Assembly (NCBI GenBank): GCA_027484055.1
Contig: JAIXQH010000044.1
Span: 310,001 to 374,000, forward strand
Direction of reading: 5' to 3'
Source: Verrucomicrobiaceae bacterium
Lineage (GTDB): Bacteria; Verrucomicrobiota; Verrucomicrobiia; Verrucomicrobiales; Akkermansiaceae
Length of the DNA: 64,000 bases
Position 1 is the stretch's first letter. Every line of letters starts with the position of its first letter. The position numbers and the translations under genes were made by a program. A model generated the notes under the pieces. It made no database searches, had not been told where the DNA came from, and saw only the letters and a list, made by a program, of their open reading frames with translations. Shown one piece after another: positions 46,000 to 55,655 of this stretch.

Positions 46000-48897
46000 T
46001 CATTTATTGTAATGCAGTTTGATCGAGTTCACATACATGCTTCCGCCTGAATTGACCCTCGGGATCAGCACGAGTGTAACACGTTTACTACCCGTCCATT
46101 TACTGGCCGCCTTTAGATCTACGAGCGTCTTGCCGATGGCGGTGCTGTAGTTGATGAGTGTAGAGGTTTTGTTTTTTTCATCGCGCATCCGCAGGGTGAA
46201 TTTGCCGCGGACCTCGTGAACATTGAGTTCAAGCCGGGGATCGCGGTCAAAATCCACATCCACCTCCGTTGACATGCTGGGATCGCTCATGGGACTCGCC
46301 ATGAACTTGGCCAGACAATACTCGTGAAGATTACGACGGCTGGGCCTGAACTCCGCCATTCCATCAGCGATAAGAATCTGCCCGTCGCCTTGAATCTTCC
46401 ATTTGGAAGCATCTTTGAAATCGTCGATCACTACCGTGCTCCCTTGAAAGCAATCGAGGGTGACGGTTCTGTTCCAAAGCGGGATTCGGGAATTGGAAAA
46501 CTCGATTTTCACCTGCTTTCCCGACAACTCGCGTGGCGCGGTGATCATGATGGAGTGACTGACTTTACTGCCTCTTTCGACGCCGGGGTGCTTCCACTGG
46601 GTCTGCTCTGCGGTGAAACCGGAAGGCAGTTTCCACGTGACCACTCCGTCCGCGCCCAGCTTCCCGTCGGGATTGTAGAGATCAATGTCCACAGCGACCG
46701 TGGAACCGGGCGTGATCGCATCATCACGGCTGGTGACCACGAATTGTGAGGATTCGCGAGTAAGGTCAACAAGGTCCGATGCACCGACAAAATCAAACTG
46801 CGCGGGATTCAGTCCTTCGATGATCCGTTTTTTGATGGAAGGAGGCAGCCGCCTTTCAAGGCAGATAAAAAACGGGGGAGAGTGTTGAGCGCTGATATTG
46901 CGCAGGAGTTCGATCATGTAAGGCACTACCTCCGCGATCCGATCGGTGTTGTTATAATTGAACGGCGGCCAAGGAACCGAGGGCTTGTAGAGGTCACTTG
47001 CGCCTTCCAGCACAAGCGGCGTCCCATCCTTCAGGTAAAGGTTTTGATATCTACCCGAAATCTGCTTCTGAAAGAGCCGGATGGGAGGATTGGCTCCCGG
47101 CTCGTACCACCTCGGGAAGGGATACTGCATGCATGGATCCCAGATCATCATCCCTTCCATGCCCGCTTGTGCGGCGAGCCGTCGAGTTTCATCAATGAGA
47201 GGGAAAATCACTTTTTCATCCCCCAGCACGGATGAAGGATAGGTATAGAGAGCGCCCGTTGGCGCGATGAGGAAGGTATCTTTCGGACTGGCCGTTTTGG
47301 TAAAATACTCAACGGCAGCGGGAATGCATTTATAAGCGGTGGGAGAAAAGGTCCATGTCATCGGCACCTTTCCCCGGTCAGGATCCAGCCAGTTGCCGTC
47401 ATTCCACCACAAGCTCATGAATCCGTTAGGGGTGTCACCGGGATTCACCCCGAAACACACGTAATATTTGTTTTCCAACGATTTACCCGGGGTTTCATTC
47501 CGGGGAAACCGGACAGACCCGCTGGTGGGAACCTTCGACCAGAAACTGAGATTGGCCGCGCCGCTGTGGAACATGCCGTGCCCATTGGCAGTTAGAATGG
47601 TCACGGATTTCCATTCCTCTCCGACCCACCCGAGCATGGTGCCGGGCCGTTTGAGATGATGCATCACCGGGTCGAGCAATGGAGCCATGGCATAAGGGTT
47701 CTGCTGCACCTTTCCTTTGGCATCCATTTTCTGGAAGACGAATGCTTTGTTGGAAACTGCGAAATCAATGCCCCTGGTGTTGAACCAGCCGGGTTGGGCG
47801 GCGAACGCGTATTGGTCACTCGTTTTAGGCAGCAGCTCGCTGACGGCCCATTGCCAGGCTGCCTCAGGATCGGTGAATCGTTTGCTCAGATCCATCTTGG
47901 TCTGCAATCCGGCGAACCAATCGCGCTGGGCCGATTCCTCCTTCACGAGGGCCTTATTCGCATCAAGGAGCCGGAAGCTTTTGATCTGAAGACCGGAAGC
48001 TTCGTTCGGGACGATAAATCTAACCAAGGTGCGCCTCCGCCCCTCCACCAGGTTCGGAATTTTCCTCAGGTCGTAGCGCAGCACTCCGTCCCGTTTCGTG
48101 TTTTTCTCGATCCAGACCCAGGAATTCTGTCCTGTATGAACGGCTCCTTGGTCAAAAATGAGCGACCAGACATCGCCAAGATTCTTTGTCTCTACCTCCA
48201 AAAAAGGAGTCTTGCTGATATCAATGCTGAGCCAGGTCTGAAGCCCGGCGGATTCGGCATGGATTTCAAGATTGTGACCAGACAATCCACTGCGTCTCCG
48301 GATGATGGTGCCGCTCGGATCATAGGTGGCGTCAGAACGAAACGATTCCCAAAAGGGGTTCCGGCGCTCAAACCGGTCTTCAACCCGCCAGTCCTTGCCG
48401 GATAGGAGAGTGCTGCGCCGCGCCGCCACTGAATCACTGAGCGGCAGAAGGTTCTCGAGGCCGGCAAGGGTCGCAGCGATACAACCCTGTTCGTATCGGG
48501 TCCCGTCATACCGTGTGATTCCTTTAAGCAAACCCTCTGATTTAAAAATCTCGATGGCTTCTCCGAATGACGTCCATTTGAATCGATAACCTTTTTCCCG
48601 CGCCAGATAGTCCATGAAGACCTGATCTTCCGGGCCGAACTTGTGGAAATAAGCGCGCACAAAAAGCCGCGGAGCGTCCCGGTTCACGATGCCTTGCAGG
48701 GCGGTCAGAGTGAAAATCTCGTTGGCATCGTCGATTCCGGCTGCATCGACGACATACACTAAATGTGGATCTTTTTTGGGAAGCGACTGCGCACTTGAGG
48801 GTGCGGGTGAAGCAAAGGTGATCCCGGCAAGGATCAGCCCCAGCAGCATTGAGCCCGCACGAGCCAGAAGTTTTCCATTATGAAGTTGGTAATACAT
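46000..48897 (-). CDS. GxGYxYP-family putative glycoside hydrolase (copy 2)
   Basis: A 965-residue secreted protein (signal peptide to about residue 37). The N-terminal domain keeps the family start (YVVDAAGIDDANEIFTL, LQGIVNRDAPRLFVR). At the signature near residue 545 it reads TGALYTYPSS, closest of the three copies to the family GxGYxYP pattern. A NEW3-like domain (about 735-815, PGSTVAVDIDLYNPDGK, VTWKLPSGFTAEQTQW) and a C-terminal beta domain follow. It is the most divergent of the three paralogues. It lies between a GH27 gene (205 bases away) and a GH106 gene (27 bases away), all in the same direction. The reaction is unknown. Confidence 0.78.
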   Translation of the reverse strand: MYYQLHNGKLLARAGSMLLGLILAGITFASPAPSSAQSLPKKDPHLVYVVDAAGIDDANEIFTLTALQGIVNRDAPRLFVRAYFHKFGPEDQVFMDYLAREKGYRFKWTSFGEAIEIFKSEGLLKGITRYDGTRYEQGCIAATLAGLENLLPLSDSVAARRSTLLSGKDWRVEDRFERRNPFWESFRSDATYDPSGTIIRRRSGLSGHNLEIHAESAGLQTWLSIDISKTPFLEVETKNLGDVWSLIFDQGAVHTGQNSWVWIEKNTKRDGVLRYDLRKIPNLVEGRRRTLVRFIVPNEASGLQIKSFRLLDANKALVKEESAQRDWFAGLQTKMDLSKRFTDPEAAWQWAVSELLPKTSDQYAFAAQPGWFNTRGIDFAVSNKAFVFQKMDAKGKVQQNPYAMAPLLDPVMHHLKRPGTMLGWVGEEWKSVTILTANGHGMFHSGAANLSFWSKVPTSGSVRFPRNETPGKSLENKYYVCFGVNPGDTPNGFMSLWWNDGNWLDPDRGKVPMTWTFSPTAYKCIPAAVEYFTKTASPKDTFLIAPTGALYTYPSSVLGDEKVIFPLIDETRRLAAQAGMEGMMIWDPCMQYPFPRWYEPGANPPIRLFQKQISGRYQNLYLKDGTPLVLEGASDLYKPSVPWPPFNYNNTDRIAEVVPYMIELLRNISAQHSPPFFICLERRLPPSIKKRIIEGLNPAQFDFVGASDLVDLTRESSQFVVTSRDDAITPGSTVAVDIDLYNPDGKLGADGVVTWKLPSGFTAEQTQWKHPGVERGSKVSHSIMITAPRELSGKQVKIEFSNSRIPLWNRTVTLDCFQGSTVVIDDFKDASKWKIQGDGQILIADGMAEFRPSRRNLHEYCLAKFMASPMSDPSMSTEVDVDFDRDPRLELNVHEVRGKFTLRMRDEKNKTSTLINYSTAIGKTLVDLKAASKWTGSKRVTLVLIPRVNSGGSMYVNSIKLHYNK

Positions 48898-48924
48898 ATC
48901 TTAAATTTTCCGTCGATCTCGCTA

Positions 48925-51900
48925 TTATTTCGTTTCCAAGATCCGCACGGGTCCGAGTAGTCCGGAGGGTAGCAACGGAGCGTCCGGTTTGTAGAACTGG
49001 TTCTTCGATTCGGTGAGCTGCGCGACGCGTTTTTCTTGGGGCAGCTGGGCGTCGCCGATGAGTCGGTTCGGCCAGAGATTGGCCACTTTGATCTCCAGCT
49101 TGTTGCCTGTTTTCCGGAGCACGCCCGTTGGAATCGTCACCTGCCAAGGCGGACACCAGGTCACTCCAAGATTCCTGCCGTTCAAGGTGACCTCGGCCAT
49201 CACGGCAACGTCGCCCAGTTCAAGGTGAGTCTGTTTGGCGGGTACGCTCGGGAGATCGAATGTTTTCTCATAAATGGCGGTCCCCGAGTAGTAACGAATC
49301 CCCTCTTCCGCGCGCTTGCTCCAATCGTCCAAGATGCTGAATGCGACAGGCTCGGTGGGTCCGCCCCACTTGGGGTCAAACGTCACGGTCCAGTCTTTAT
49401 GCAGCGCGAGTAGAGGTTGGAATTCGGGAAAATTCTTTTCTCCCGCAGCAATAGCAGCGACGGCCTTTGGCTTGAAGACGACGAAGAAACTTTGGGTGGG
49501 CGCAAACCCCATCGGGATCGTCGTGACGCCGTCCTTTTCCGAATACTCGGGCAGCGGGCGTTGTGTTCCTGTTAGCGGTTCCCAGAGGAAAGGCGTGCGT
49601 CCGGTCACGCGGAAACTGACCTCCGCTTTCTGAGGCACTGCTTTGCGATTTCCGACAAAGTAGTAGTCGGTATCGCCCTCCACGCGGTGAATATAACGCA
49701 GGTCTCCGTTAGAGGCGAAGTCCGGTGGCACTCCGCGATCTGCGAGAATTTTCGCGGTCACGTCATACTTGGGATAGGGCGCGGGCGGGAGTTCGCGGCG
49801 CACCAGCTCGCCCCACGGCCACGGCCCTTGATTGGACTTGGCCACTTCAAAGGCGGCGCTCAGCGGGCTGCCGGCGTCCAATCCGGCCAGCCAGGTCTTG
49901 TCGGTATCCACCCGCTGCATGGCTCCATCACCGAGTTTAAGCACCAGCGCGCCGATCAGGCCCGCCGGTCCTTTGACGCCGTTTTTAACAACGACACTGA
50001 CGGTGTTTTTCCCGGGTTTGAGCAGCGGCGTGACATCAAAGGTCCACTCTTTGGTCACTTTGTCGCCCGTGCCCACGGCTTGGCCGTTGATCGCGAGTTC
50101 AAAACTGTCGTCGGCGCTCAGGGTAAAGGTGCCGGAGGCGACGGCACCGGGGAGCTCGATCTCGCGTTTGAAATAACGGGTACCCACCTCGGCTTCGGTG
50201 GGCTTTTTCTTCACTTCGTCGGTCCAGATCCACTTCGACGCGACCAAAACCGACGCCGGTTTCGCAGGCGGTAAGGCTTCGTCCGGGAGCACGCGGTTGG
50301 TTTTCGCCAGCTCTTGGGACAAGCGGGCGACTTCCTGATCGCTCTGCGGTTGATTTTCCAAACTGGGCGAGCGTTGGGGCAAGTAGCCCATCACAAGAGC
50401 ACCGTCATCCACCAGCGATTTCACCTTGCGCAACAGTTGGGGCGTCATGGTTTCGCTGCGGGGCAGGACCAGCAGGCGGTAGCTCATGCCATCCGGGAAA
50501 ACGATGCGGCCGTTTTTCACGGAGGCCCGCTCGATAAGGGTGCCCGGCGAGCAGCCGTCGAAATTGTAGCCCTTGCGGTCCGGATAACCCTGCAGCAGGG
50601 CTGAAGCGGGCGGACGGAAAACAACCGGCGCGCCTTCCAAATCGAGATAAAGCACGTCGTTAACAGGTAACCCTCGCTGCAACAGGGCCTGGCAACGCGT
50701 CAGATAGTCGTGATAGGCTGGCACCATCTCCCACCAGGTCTGCGTCCGCTCCCAATGCACACCGTGAGGGCCCCAGGGGAGTCCAGGTTTTTTGTCCAAC
50801 TCGAGTTGGGCGGAATAGCGGTGAAACGCGAAACGATTCACGCCCGTGCAAAAGGCCCAATCGCCCTGCTCCTTCATGGAGCCGGGATGCTGCCGCCAAG
50901 CATCCATGTACGAGGTAAACGCTTCCGCCTGGACGACCTTTTTTCCGCGCGTGTGGGCGCTGGAAACCGCGGCAAGGACGCTGTAATCGGTGTTAACCCC
51001 GCCTGCCTTCGACCAGAATTCAGCCGAGGGTGTATCGGCCACATCTCCCAAGGGCATATCGCCGACGGGATTCATATCGTATGGCTCGATGGTCAGCGTG
51101 AGACCCTGCTTGGCCGCAAACTCTTTGATGTGCCGGGCGTGATTTTCGATGACCAGCTCTCGGGCGGTGAGCCGAATATCCCACAGGAACCGTTCGGTGG
51201 TTTCGACACTGTCTACAATCTCGCCTTGCATCGCGGGAAGGTAGCGGAGTGCATCGTAGCCCCGGCGCTTTTTGAACTCATCGCGAAAGGTCAGCGACCA
51301 GTTCTGGGCACTCATTTCCCAGCTATCAAAGTGGAGATTCGTCCATGCTTTGCGTGCCGGGTCTTCTTTGCCCAATTTTGCAAAAAGGGGTGCCAGATAA
51401 TCTTTGAAATGAGCGTCCAGCGAGGCCTTTTCAAATTTTCCGGTTTCCCAGCCCAGGCCCGTATCCGGCGCGGGGCGGGTCGTCTGCCCGGTGAGAGTTC
51501 GGCCCATGCGTAGGATCGTCCATTTGCCCGGCGGAACGTCCCACGAGAGCGTGCCATCGGGCGCGAGTTTATCCGTGAGATCGACGATCTTTTTGCTGTC
51601 TATGGACTCGCCCGCTGGCAGAACGGTGGGGTCCGGCCGCAGATACGACTTTACGGTACCGGTCGTGAAGGGGGAGCGATAAAACAGCGCTTTTTCATCG
51701 GCATCCGCCAATCGATGAATCGTGATGGGGGTGGGATAGGCGATCACCGCCACATCCCGATAATAATCCTTCCATTCCTTGTTCAAACTCTGGGTAAGGG
51801 AGCCCAGTCCGAAAAACGGTTCGCGCGGGGCCGGTTGTGGCACCACAAGATTGATGCGCTGGGGTCCGACCACTTCTGTCCCTTTGCCGACGATTTGCTG

Positions 51901-52302
51901 CATGGCATCGTCGGGTTTAACCCAGGATCCGCCAGCGCCACACCACCCGGGGCCCGTTCCCAGCGAGAACTCCAGCCCCAGCCGCGAACAGTCGCGAATC
52001 GCCGCTATCATCAAATCCTGCCAGGGTTCGCTCATGAATTTGACCGGTCCCTTGGGGATGCCCCAGGCCGTTGTTTCGAGATAAAGCGCGCCGCCGAGGC
52101 CCGCCTTCTTCATGCTCTCCAAGTCGGCTTTCATGCCCTCGCGGGTGAGGTTGCCGTCTTGAAAATACCAATAAACCCAGGGGCGTGCCTTGTCGGGCGG
52201 ATGGGTAAAGGTTTGTTCGAGTGACTGCTCAGCCGAGGCCACTAGGCAAATCGTCAAGAGGGTCAGGCCGCATAACAGCCTGATTTTGATGTTGTTTTTC
52301 AT
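48925..52302 (-). CDS. GH106 alpha-L-rhamnosidase (copy 3) with inserted sugar-binding sandwich
   Basis: A 1125-residue secreted protein (signal peptide 1-24). GH106 signs: ARPWVYWYFQDGNLTREGMK near residue 40, FRDEFKKRRGYDALRYLP, QAEAFTSYMDAW and C-terminal LNGRNLGVTWCPPW with LWPNRLIGDAQ. Between about 685 and 835 it carries a beta-sandwich (ASKWIWTDE, YFKREIELPG, FELAINGQAVGTGD, LLKPGKNTVSVVVKNG) that other GH106 copies here lack. This insert looks like the sugar-binding sandwich found near the N-terminus of the GH78 proteins in this window (for example TYLRREIELP at 24258-27500). It lies 18 bases downstream of GH106 copy 4, so the two are almost certainly co-transcribed. Confidence 0.88.
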   Translation of the reverse strand: MKNNIKIRLLCGLTLLTICLVASAEQSLEQTFTHPPDKARPWVYWYFQDGNLTREGMKADLESMKKAGLGGALYLETTAWGIPKGPVKFMSEPWQDLMIAAIRDCSRLGLEFSLGTGPGWCGAGGSWVKPDDAMQQIVGKGTEVVGPQRINLVVPQPAPREPFFGLGSLTQSLNKEWKDYYRDVAVIAYPTPITIHRLADADEKALFYRSPFTTGTVKSYLRPDPTVLPAGESIDSKKIVDLTDKLAPDGTLSWDVPPGKWTILRMGRTLTGQTTRPAPDTGLGWETGKFEKASLDAHFKDYLAPLFAKLGKEDPARKAWTNLHFDSWEMSAQNWSLTFRDEFKKRRGYDALRYLPAMQGEIVDSVETTERFLWDIRLTARELVIENHARHIKEFAAKQGLTLTIEPYDMNPVGDMPLGDVADTPSAEFWSKAGGVNTDYSVLAAVSSAHTRGKKVVQAEAFTSYMDAWRQHPGSMKEQGDWAFCTGVNRFAFHRYSAQLELDKKPGLPWGPHGVHWERTQTWWEMVPAYHDYLTRCQALLQRGLPVNDVLYLDLEGAPVVFRPPASALLQGYPDRKGYNFDGCSPGTLIERASVKNGRIVFPDGMSYRLLVLPRSETMTPQLLRKVKSLVDDGALVMGYLPQRSPSLENQPQSDQEVARLSQELAKTNRVLPDEALPPAKPASVLVASKWIWTDEVKKKPTEAEVGTRYFKREIELPGAVASGTFTLSADDSFELAINGQAVGTGDKVTKEWTFDVTPLLKPGKNTVSVVVKNGVKGPAGLIGALVLKLGDGAMQRVDTDKTWLAGLDAGSPLSAAFEVAKSNQGPWPWGELVRRELPPAPYPKYDVTAKILADRGVPPDFASNGDLRYIHRVEGDTDYYFVGNRKAVPQKAEVSFRVTGRTPFLWEPLTGTQRPLPEYSEKDGVTTIPMGFAPTQSFFVVFKPKAVAAIAAGEKNFPEFQPLLALHKDWTVTFDPKWGGPTEPVAFSILDDWSKRAEEGIRYYSGTAIYEKTFDLPSVPAKQTHLELGDVAVMAEVTLNGRNLGVTWCPPWQVTIPTGVLRKTGNKLEIKVANLWPNRLIGDAQLPQEKRVAQLTESKNQFYKPDAPLLPSGLLGPVRILETK

Positions 52303-52320
52303 GATGATGTTCCTGACGGG

Positions 52321-55300
52321 TTACTGAACGAGAGTGGTGGATTGAATCGTCACCGGCCCGAGCAGGCCGGATTCGACGAGGGCGTCGGTTTTCTTCCACA
52401 GCCGATACGTGCTGAAGGTGAACCGGCCGGTCGGGCTTGGTTTGCCCTCTTGCAGCCACTGCGGCCACGACCTGAGCGTGGCTCCGCTCGGGTCGCGGTC
52501 GTCCGGCAACTGCTCGTCGCCGATCTGGCGGTTGATGAGGAGATTGACGACTTTGACTTCGAGCCGGTTTTCGCCCGCGCGAATGGCGTCGGTCACGTCC
52601 ACGCGATAGGGCGGCTTCCAGAGGATGCCGAGGTCTTTGCCGTTGAGCGTCACCTGCGCCATCACCGCCACTTTGCCCAGGTCGAGCCAGGTTTTGGTGG
52701 AGGCGGATGCGGGTTTATACTGAAAGGTCGTCTGATACCCGGCCGTGCCCGAATAGTATTTGATGCCGTCCTCGGGGCGCTTGGACCAGTCGTCCAGTTT
52801 ATCAAAGGTCACCTGCGCCGGGCCGCCCCACTTCGGGTCGAACGCGACGGCCCACGGGCCGGCGATTTCCTGAACCGGGACGGTATCCACCCAGTTTTTG
52901 CCGGTGCCTTGAGTGACTTTCGTGGCCTCGCGGAAGATGACAAACACCGAGCCTTTCGGATCAAGGCGCAGCGGAATGCGGGTGATGCCGTCTTTGATTT
53001 CAAACTCGTTCACCCGCTCGGTGCGGCCCGTGTCCGGCCACCAGAATTCGGGTTGTTTGCCCGTCATGCGGAAGTCGGCGACGGCGTCCACCTGCTTGGG
53101 GTCGGGATTGGCCACGAAATACACTTCGGCCCCCGCCTCGGGCAGCGTGCGATGGGTGTAGCGCAAGGTCGGCGTCGCGCTGAAATCGGGCTTCACTCCG
53201 CACGCGCCGAGGACTTCGGCGGCGGTCTTGCCGGTGATGATTTTCCCGCTGGTCCAGAGTGTGTCGGCCAGCTTTTTCAGCTCGGCGTCACCTTGCCCCG
53301 CGTCCGCGAGGCTGGGCGATTTTTGCGGCGGTTTGCCGCTGGCGATGATCGTCGCGCCTTGGTCGGCCAGTTGGCTGATTTTGCGCAACAGCTTGGGCGT
53401 CATCGTCTCCACGTCGGGCAGCACCAGCACGGCGTAGCTCATGCCGTCGGGCAGCACGATCCGGCCGTTCTGCACGCTCATGCGGTTCAAGACCACGTCC
53501 GGCGAGCAGCCGTCGAAGTTGTAGCCGCCCCGCACATGCGACGCGATTTCGGCCCCCTTCGGTGGCTCGAACCGGAGCGGCGCGCCCTCGGGTGCGAGGT
53601 AGGCCACGTCCGCCACGAACAGCCCTTGCTGGAGCAGGGCCTGGCAGCGCGCCAGGTAGTCGTGCCACGGCTTCGATTGTTCCCACCAGGTCTGGGTGCG
53701 CTCGTAATGCAGCCCCCACAGTCCCATCGACATGCCCGGCACCCGCGTGGGATTGGCCCAGGGCTGGGCCGCGTAACGGTGAATCACGAAGCGGTTCGCC
53801 CCCTCGCAAAACGCCCAGTCGCCCAGGTCTTTGATAAACCCCGGATGGCCGAGCCATTTCTCGCCCGGACCGGAGGTGAACGCCTCCACGCCCAGAATTT
53901 TCTTCCCGTAGGTGTGGGCCGAGGAGGCCATCGTGGCCATGCTTTCGGCCGAGCCCAACCGTTCCCACGCCCAGAATTCACCCATCGGTTCGTCCGCCTG
54001 GCCGCCATGGGCAAGCTCGTCGAAGGGCCCGCCGTAGGCCTCCATCGAGATGCGCAGCCCGTGCCGGTTGGCCAGACGGCGGAATTCGCCCGCGTAGTTT
54101 TCAACAATCAGATCCGACACCGTCTGCCGCAGATCCCACAGGAAACGTTCGGTGACTTCGGCGCTGTCCACCACGCGGCCGGTGAACGCGGGCAACAGGG
54201 TCAACAGGTCGTAACCGCGTCGTTGTTTGAACTCGTCCGGCATCAACCGGGTCCAGTTCTGATAACCCATCTCCCAACTGTCGATATGGGTGGACACCAG
54301 CGTCTTGCCCGCCCCGGTGAGCGCCTGGTTCTGTGCGATCAAGCGGCCCATCAAGCCGTTGAACGCCACGTTGGCCGCTTCTTTGCTCAGCTTGTCGCAC
54401 TCCAAGCCGCTGCCCGCATCCGGCGGCGGGATGTTTTTCTGGCCCGTGGAGGTGTGGCCGAAACGCAGCACCGTCCAGTTGCCGGACGGAAACGCATAGG
54501 TGAGTTTGCCGGTGGCATCCATCTTGGCGGTCAGGTCCACGATGCGATTCCGGTCAACGACCGCCCCGTCGGGCGCGGCGGGCCACTGGGCGGGGCTGGG
54601 CGGGGGAATATTTTTTAGAAAACGAGACTCCAGAAAGCCGGTCTTGCTGGGGAAATTTTCCAGACGATAGCGCGGACTCAACTCGATGTTGCCGACCTCG
54701 ATTTGGGTCCGTTGCGGGTCCTCGATTTTGTTAAAAACCAAGCGGTAAAAACGCGATTGCTGGAACGGGAATTCGAGCGTCAGCGCGGGCGGCACGACGG
54801 TGAATTTCTGGAGCGTTTTGAACTGTTTGCCGTCCGCCGACACCTGCAGTTCTCCGGTCAGGCTTTTCCCTTTGCCGCCCGGCCCGCCCAGCCGGGCGGT
54901 CAACACCGTGGCGGCAAACGGCTGTGCAAACTCCAGTTGCACATGCGGAAAAGTCTTCCCCTCGGGTTTCGCCAGCGTGAACTGGCCGGGCGTCGGAGTG
55001 GTTCCGCTGCTGGTGAACTGCGGCGCGGCGTCGGCCATGTTCACGGCATCCAGGGCGGGCGTCGGGAAGGCCAGCACCGCGATATCGCGATAGTATTTGG
55101 CCACGGCTGGCGGCTGGGGCAGCACGCCATCGAAGGGTTTGCCGCCGTCAACACGCGTCTCCGACCAGACCACTTTCTGCATGGACATTTCGGGGGTGAT
55201 CCACGGGCCGCCGCTGCCGCACCAGCCGGCGTCGTTGTTCATGTTGATCTGCAGGCCGAGCCGCTGCGCCTCGGTGCAGAGATGGGTGAACAGCTCCATC

Positions 55301-55581
55301 CACAGCGGACCGGCAAACGCCGCCGGACCCTTCGGGGTGGCGACGGCGACTTCCATAAACACGAACCCGCCAATGCCGACGCGGGCCATGGCTTCCAGGT
55401 CGGCGGTGATGCCCTCCTTGGTGAGGTTGCCGTTGACGGCGAAATACAAGACCCACGGCCGGGCGGAGGCGGGCGGTTGTATGAACGCCTGTTCGAGCGA
55501 ATCAGCCGCCGAGGCCACCCCAGGGGTGTAGATCGCATTGATTAAAGCTAGGAGTAACAGGGCGATTTTTGTCGCAGTCAT
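52321..55581 (-). CDS. GH106 alpha-L-rhamnosidase (copy 4), G+C-rich
   Basis: A 1086-residue secreted protein (signal peptide 1-26). GH106 signs: SARPWVLYFAVNGNLTKEGI near residue 40, MPDEFKQRRGYDLLTLLP, GVEAFTSGPGEKW and C-terminal LNGKDLGILWKPPY with LLINRQIGDEQ. A discoidin-like part (about 215-310, GELQVSADGKQFKTL) lies near the N-terminus. Its start and end are the closest match for the collapsed gene at 36301-37264 and for the stub at 27497-27676, so these probably come from the same subfamily. It is G+C-rich, which creates a long open frame on the other strand. The gene starts a tight pair with copy 3. Confidence 0.88.
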   Translation of the reverse strand: MTATKIALLLLALINAIYTPGVASAADSLEQAFIQPPASARPWVLYFAVNGNLTKEGITADLEAMARVGIGGFVFMEVAVATPKGPAAFAGPLWMELFTHLCTEAQRLGLQINMNNDAGWCGSGGPWITPEMSMQKVVWSETRVDGGKPFDGVLPQPPAVAKYYRDIAVLAFPTPALDAVNMADAAPQFTSSGTTPTPGQFTLAKPEGKTFPHVQLEFAQPFAATVLTARLGGPGGKGKSLTGELQVSADGKQFKTLQKFTVVPPALTLEFPFQQSRFYRLVFNKIEDPQRTQIEVGNIELSPRYRLENFPSKTGFLESRFLKNIPPPSPAQWPAAPDGAVVDRNRIVDLTAKMDATGKLTYAFPSGNWTVLRFGHTSTGQKNIPPPDAGSGLECDKLSKEAANVAFNGLMGRLIAQNQALTGAGKTLVSTHIDSWEMGYQNWTRLMPDEFKQRRGYDLLTLLPAFTGRVVDSAEVTERFLWDLRQTVSDLIVENYAGEFRRLANRHGLRISMEAYGGPFDELAHGGQADEPMGEFWAWERLGSAESMATMASSAHTYGKKILGVEAFTSGPGEKWLGHPGFIKDLGDWAFCEGANRFVIHRYAAQPWANPTRVPGMSMGLWGLHYERTQTWWEQSKPWHDYLARCQALLQQGLFVADVAYLAPEGAPLRFEPPKGAEIASHVRGGYNFDGCSPDVVLNRMSVQNGRIVLPDGMSYAVLVLPDVETMTPKLLRKISQLADQGATIIASGKPPQKSPSLADAGQGDAELKKLADTLWTSGKIITGKTAAEVLGACGVKPDFSATPTLRYTHRTLPEAGAEVYFVANPDPKQVDAVADFRMTGKQPEFWWPDTGRTERVNEFEIKDGITRIPLRLDPKGSVFVIFREATKVTQGTGKNWVDTVPVQEIAGPWAVAFDPKWGGPAQVTFDKLDDWSKRPEDGIKYYSGTAGYQTTFQYKPASASTKTWLDLGKVAVMAQVTLNGKDLGILWKPPYRVDVTDAIRAGENRLEVKVVNLLINRQIGDEQLPDDRDPSGATLRSWPQWLQEGKPSPTGRFTFSTYRLWKKTDALVESGLLGPVTIQSTTLVQ

Positions 55582-55655
55582 GGTTCGATTTCGTTTTGGA
55601 GGTCTAAGTCATTCGGCAAAAAAATGGATGCCGTTGTTTGTTATACCTCATCAGA

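Noticed and set aside
52342..54618. A 758-codon open frame on the plus strand
   Set aside because: It is the antisense of GH106 copy 4, low in complexity and without any family motif.
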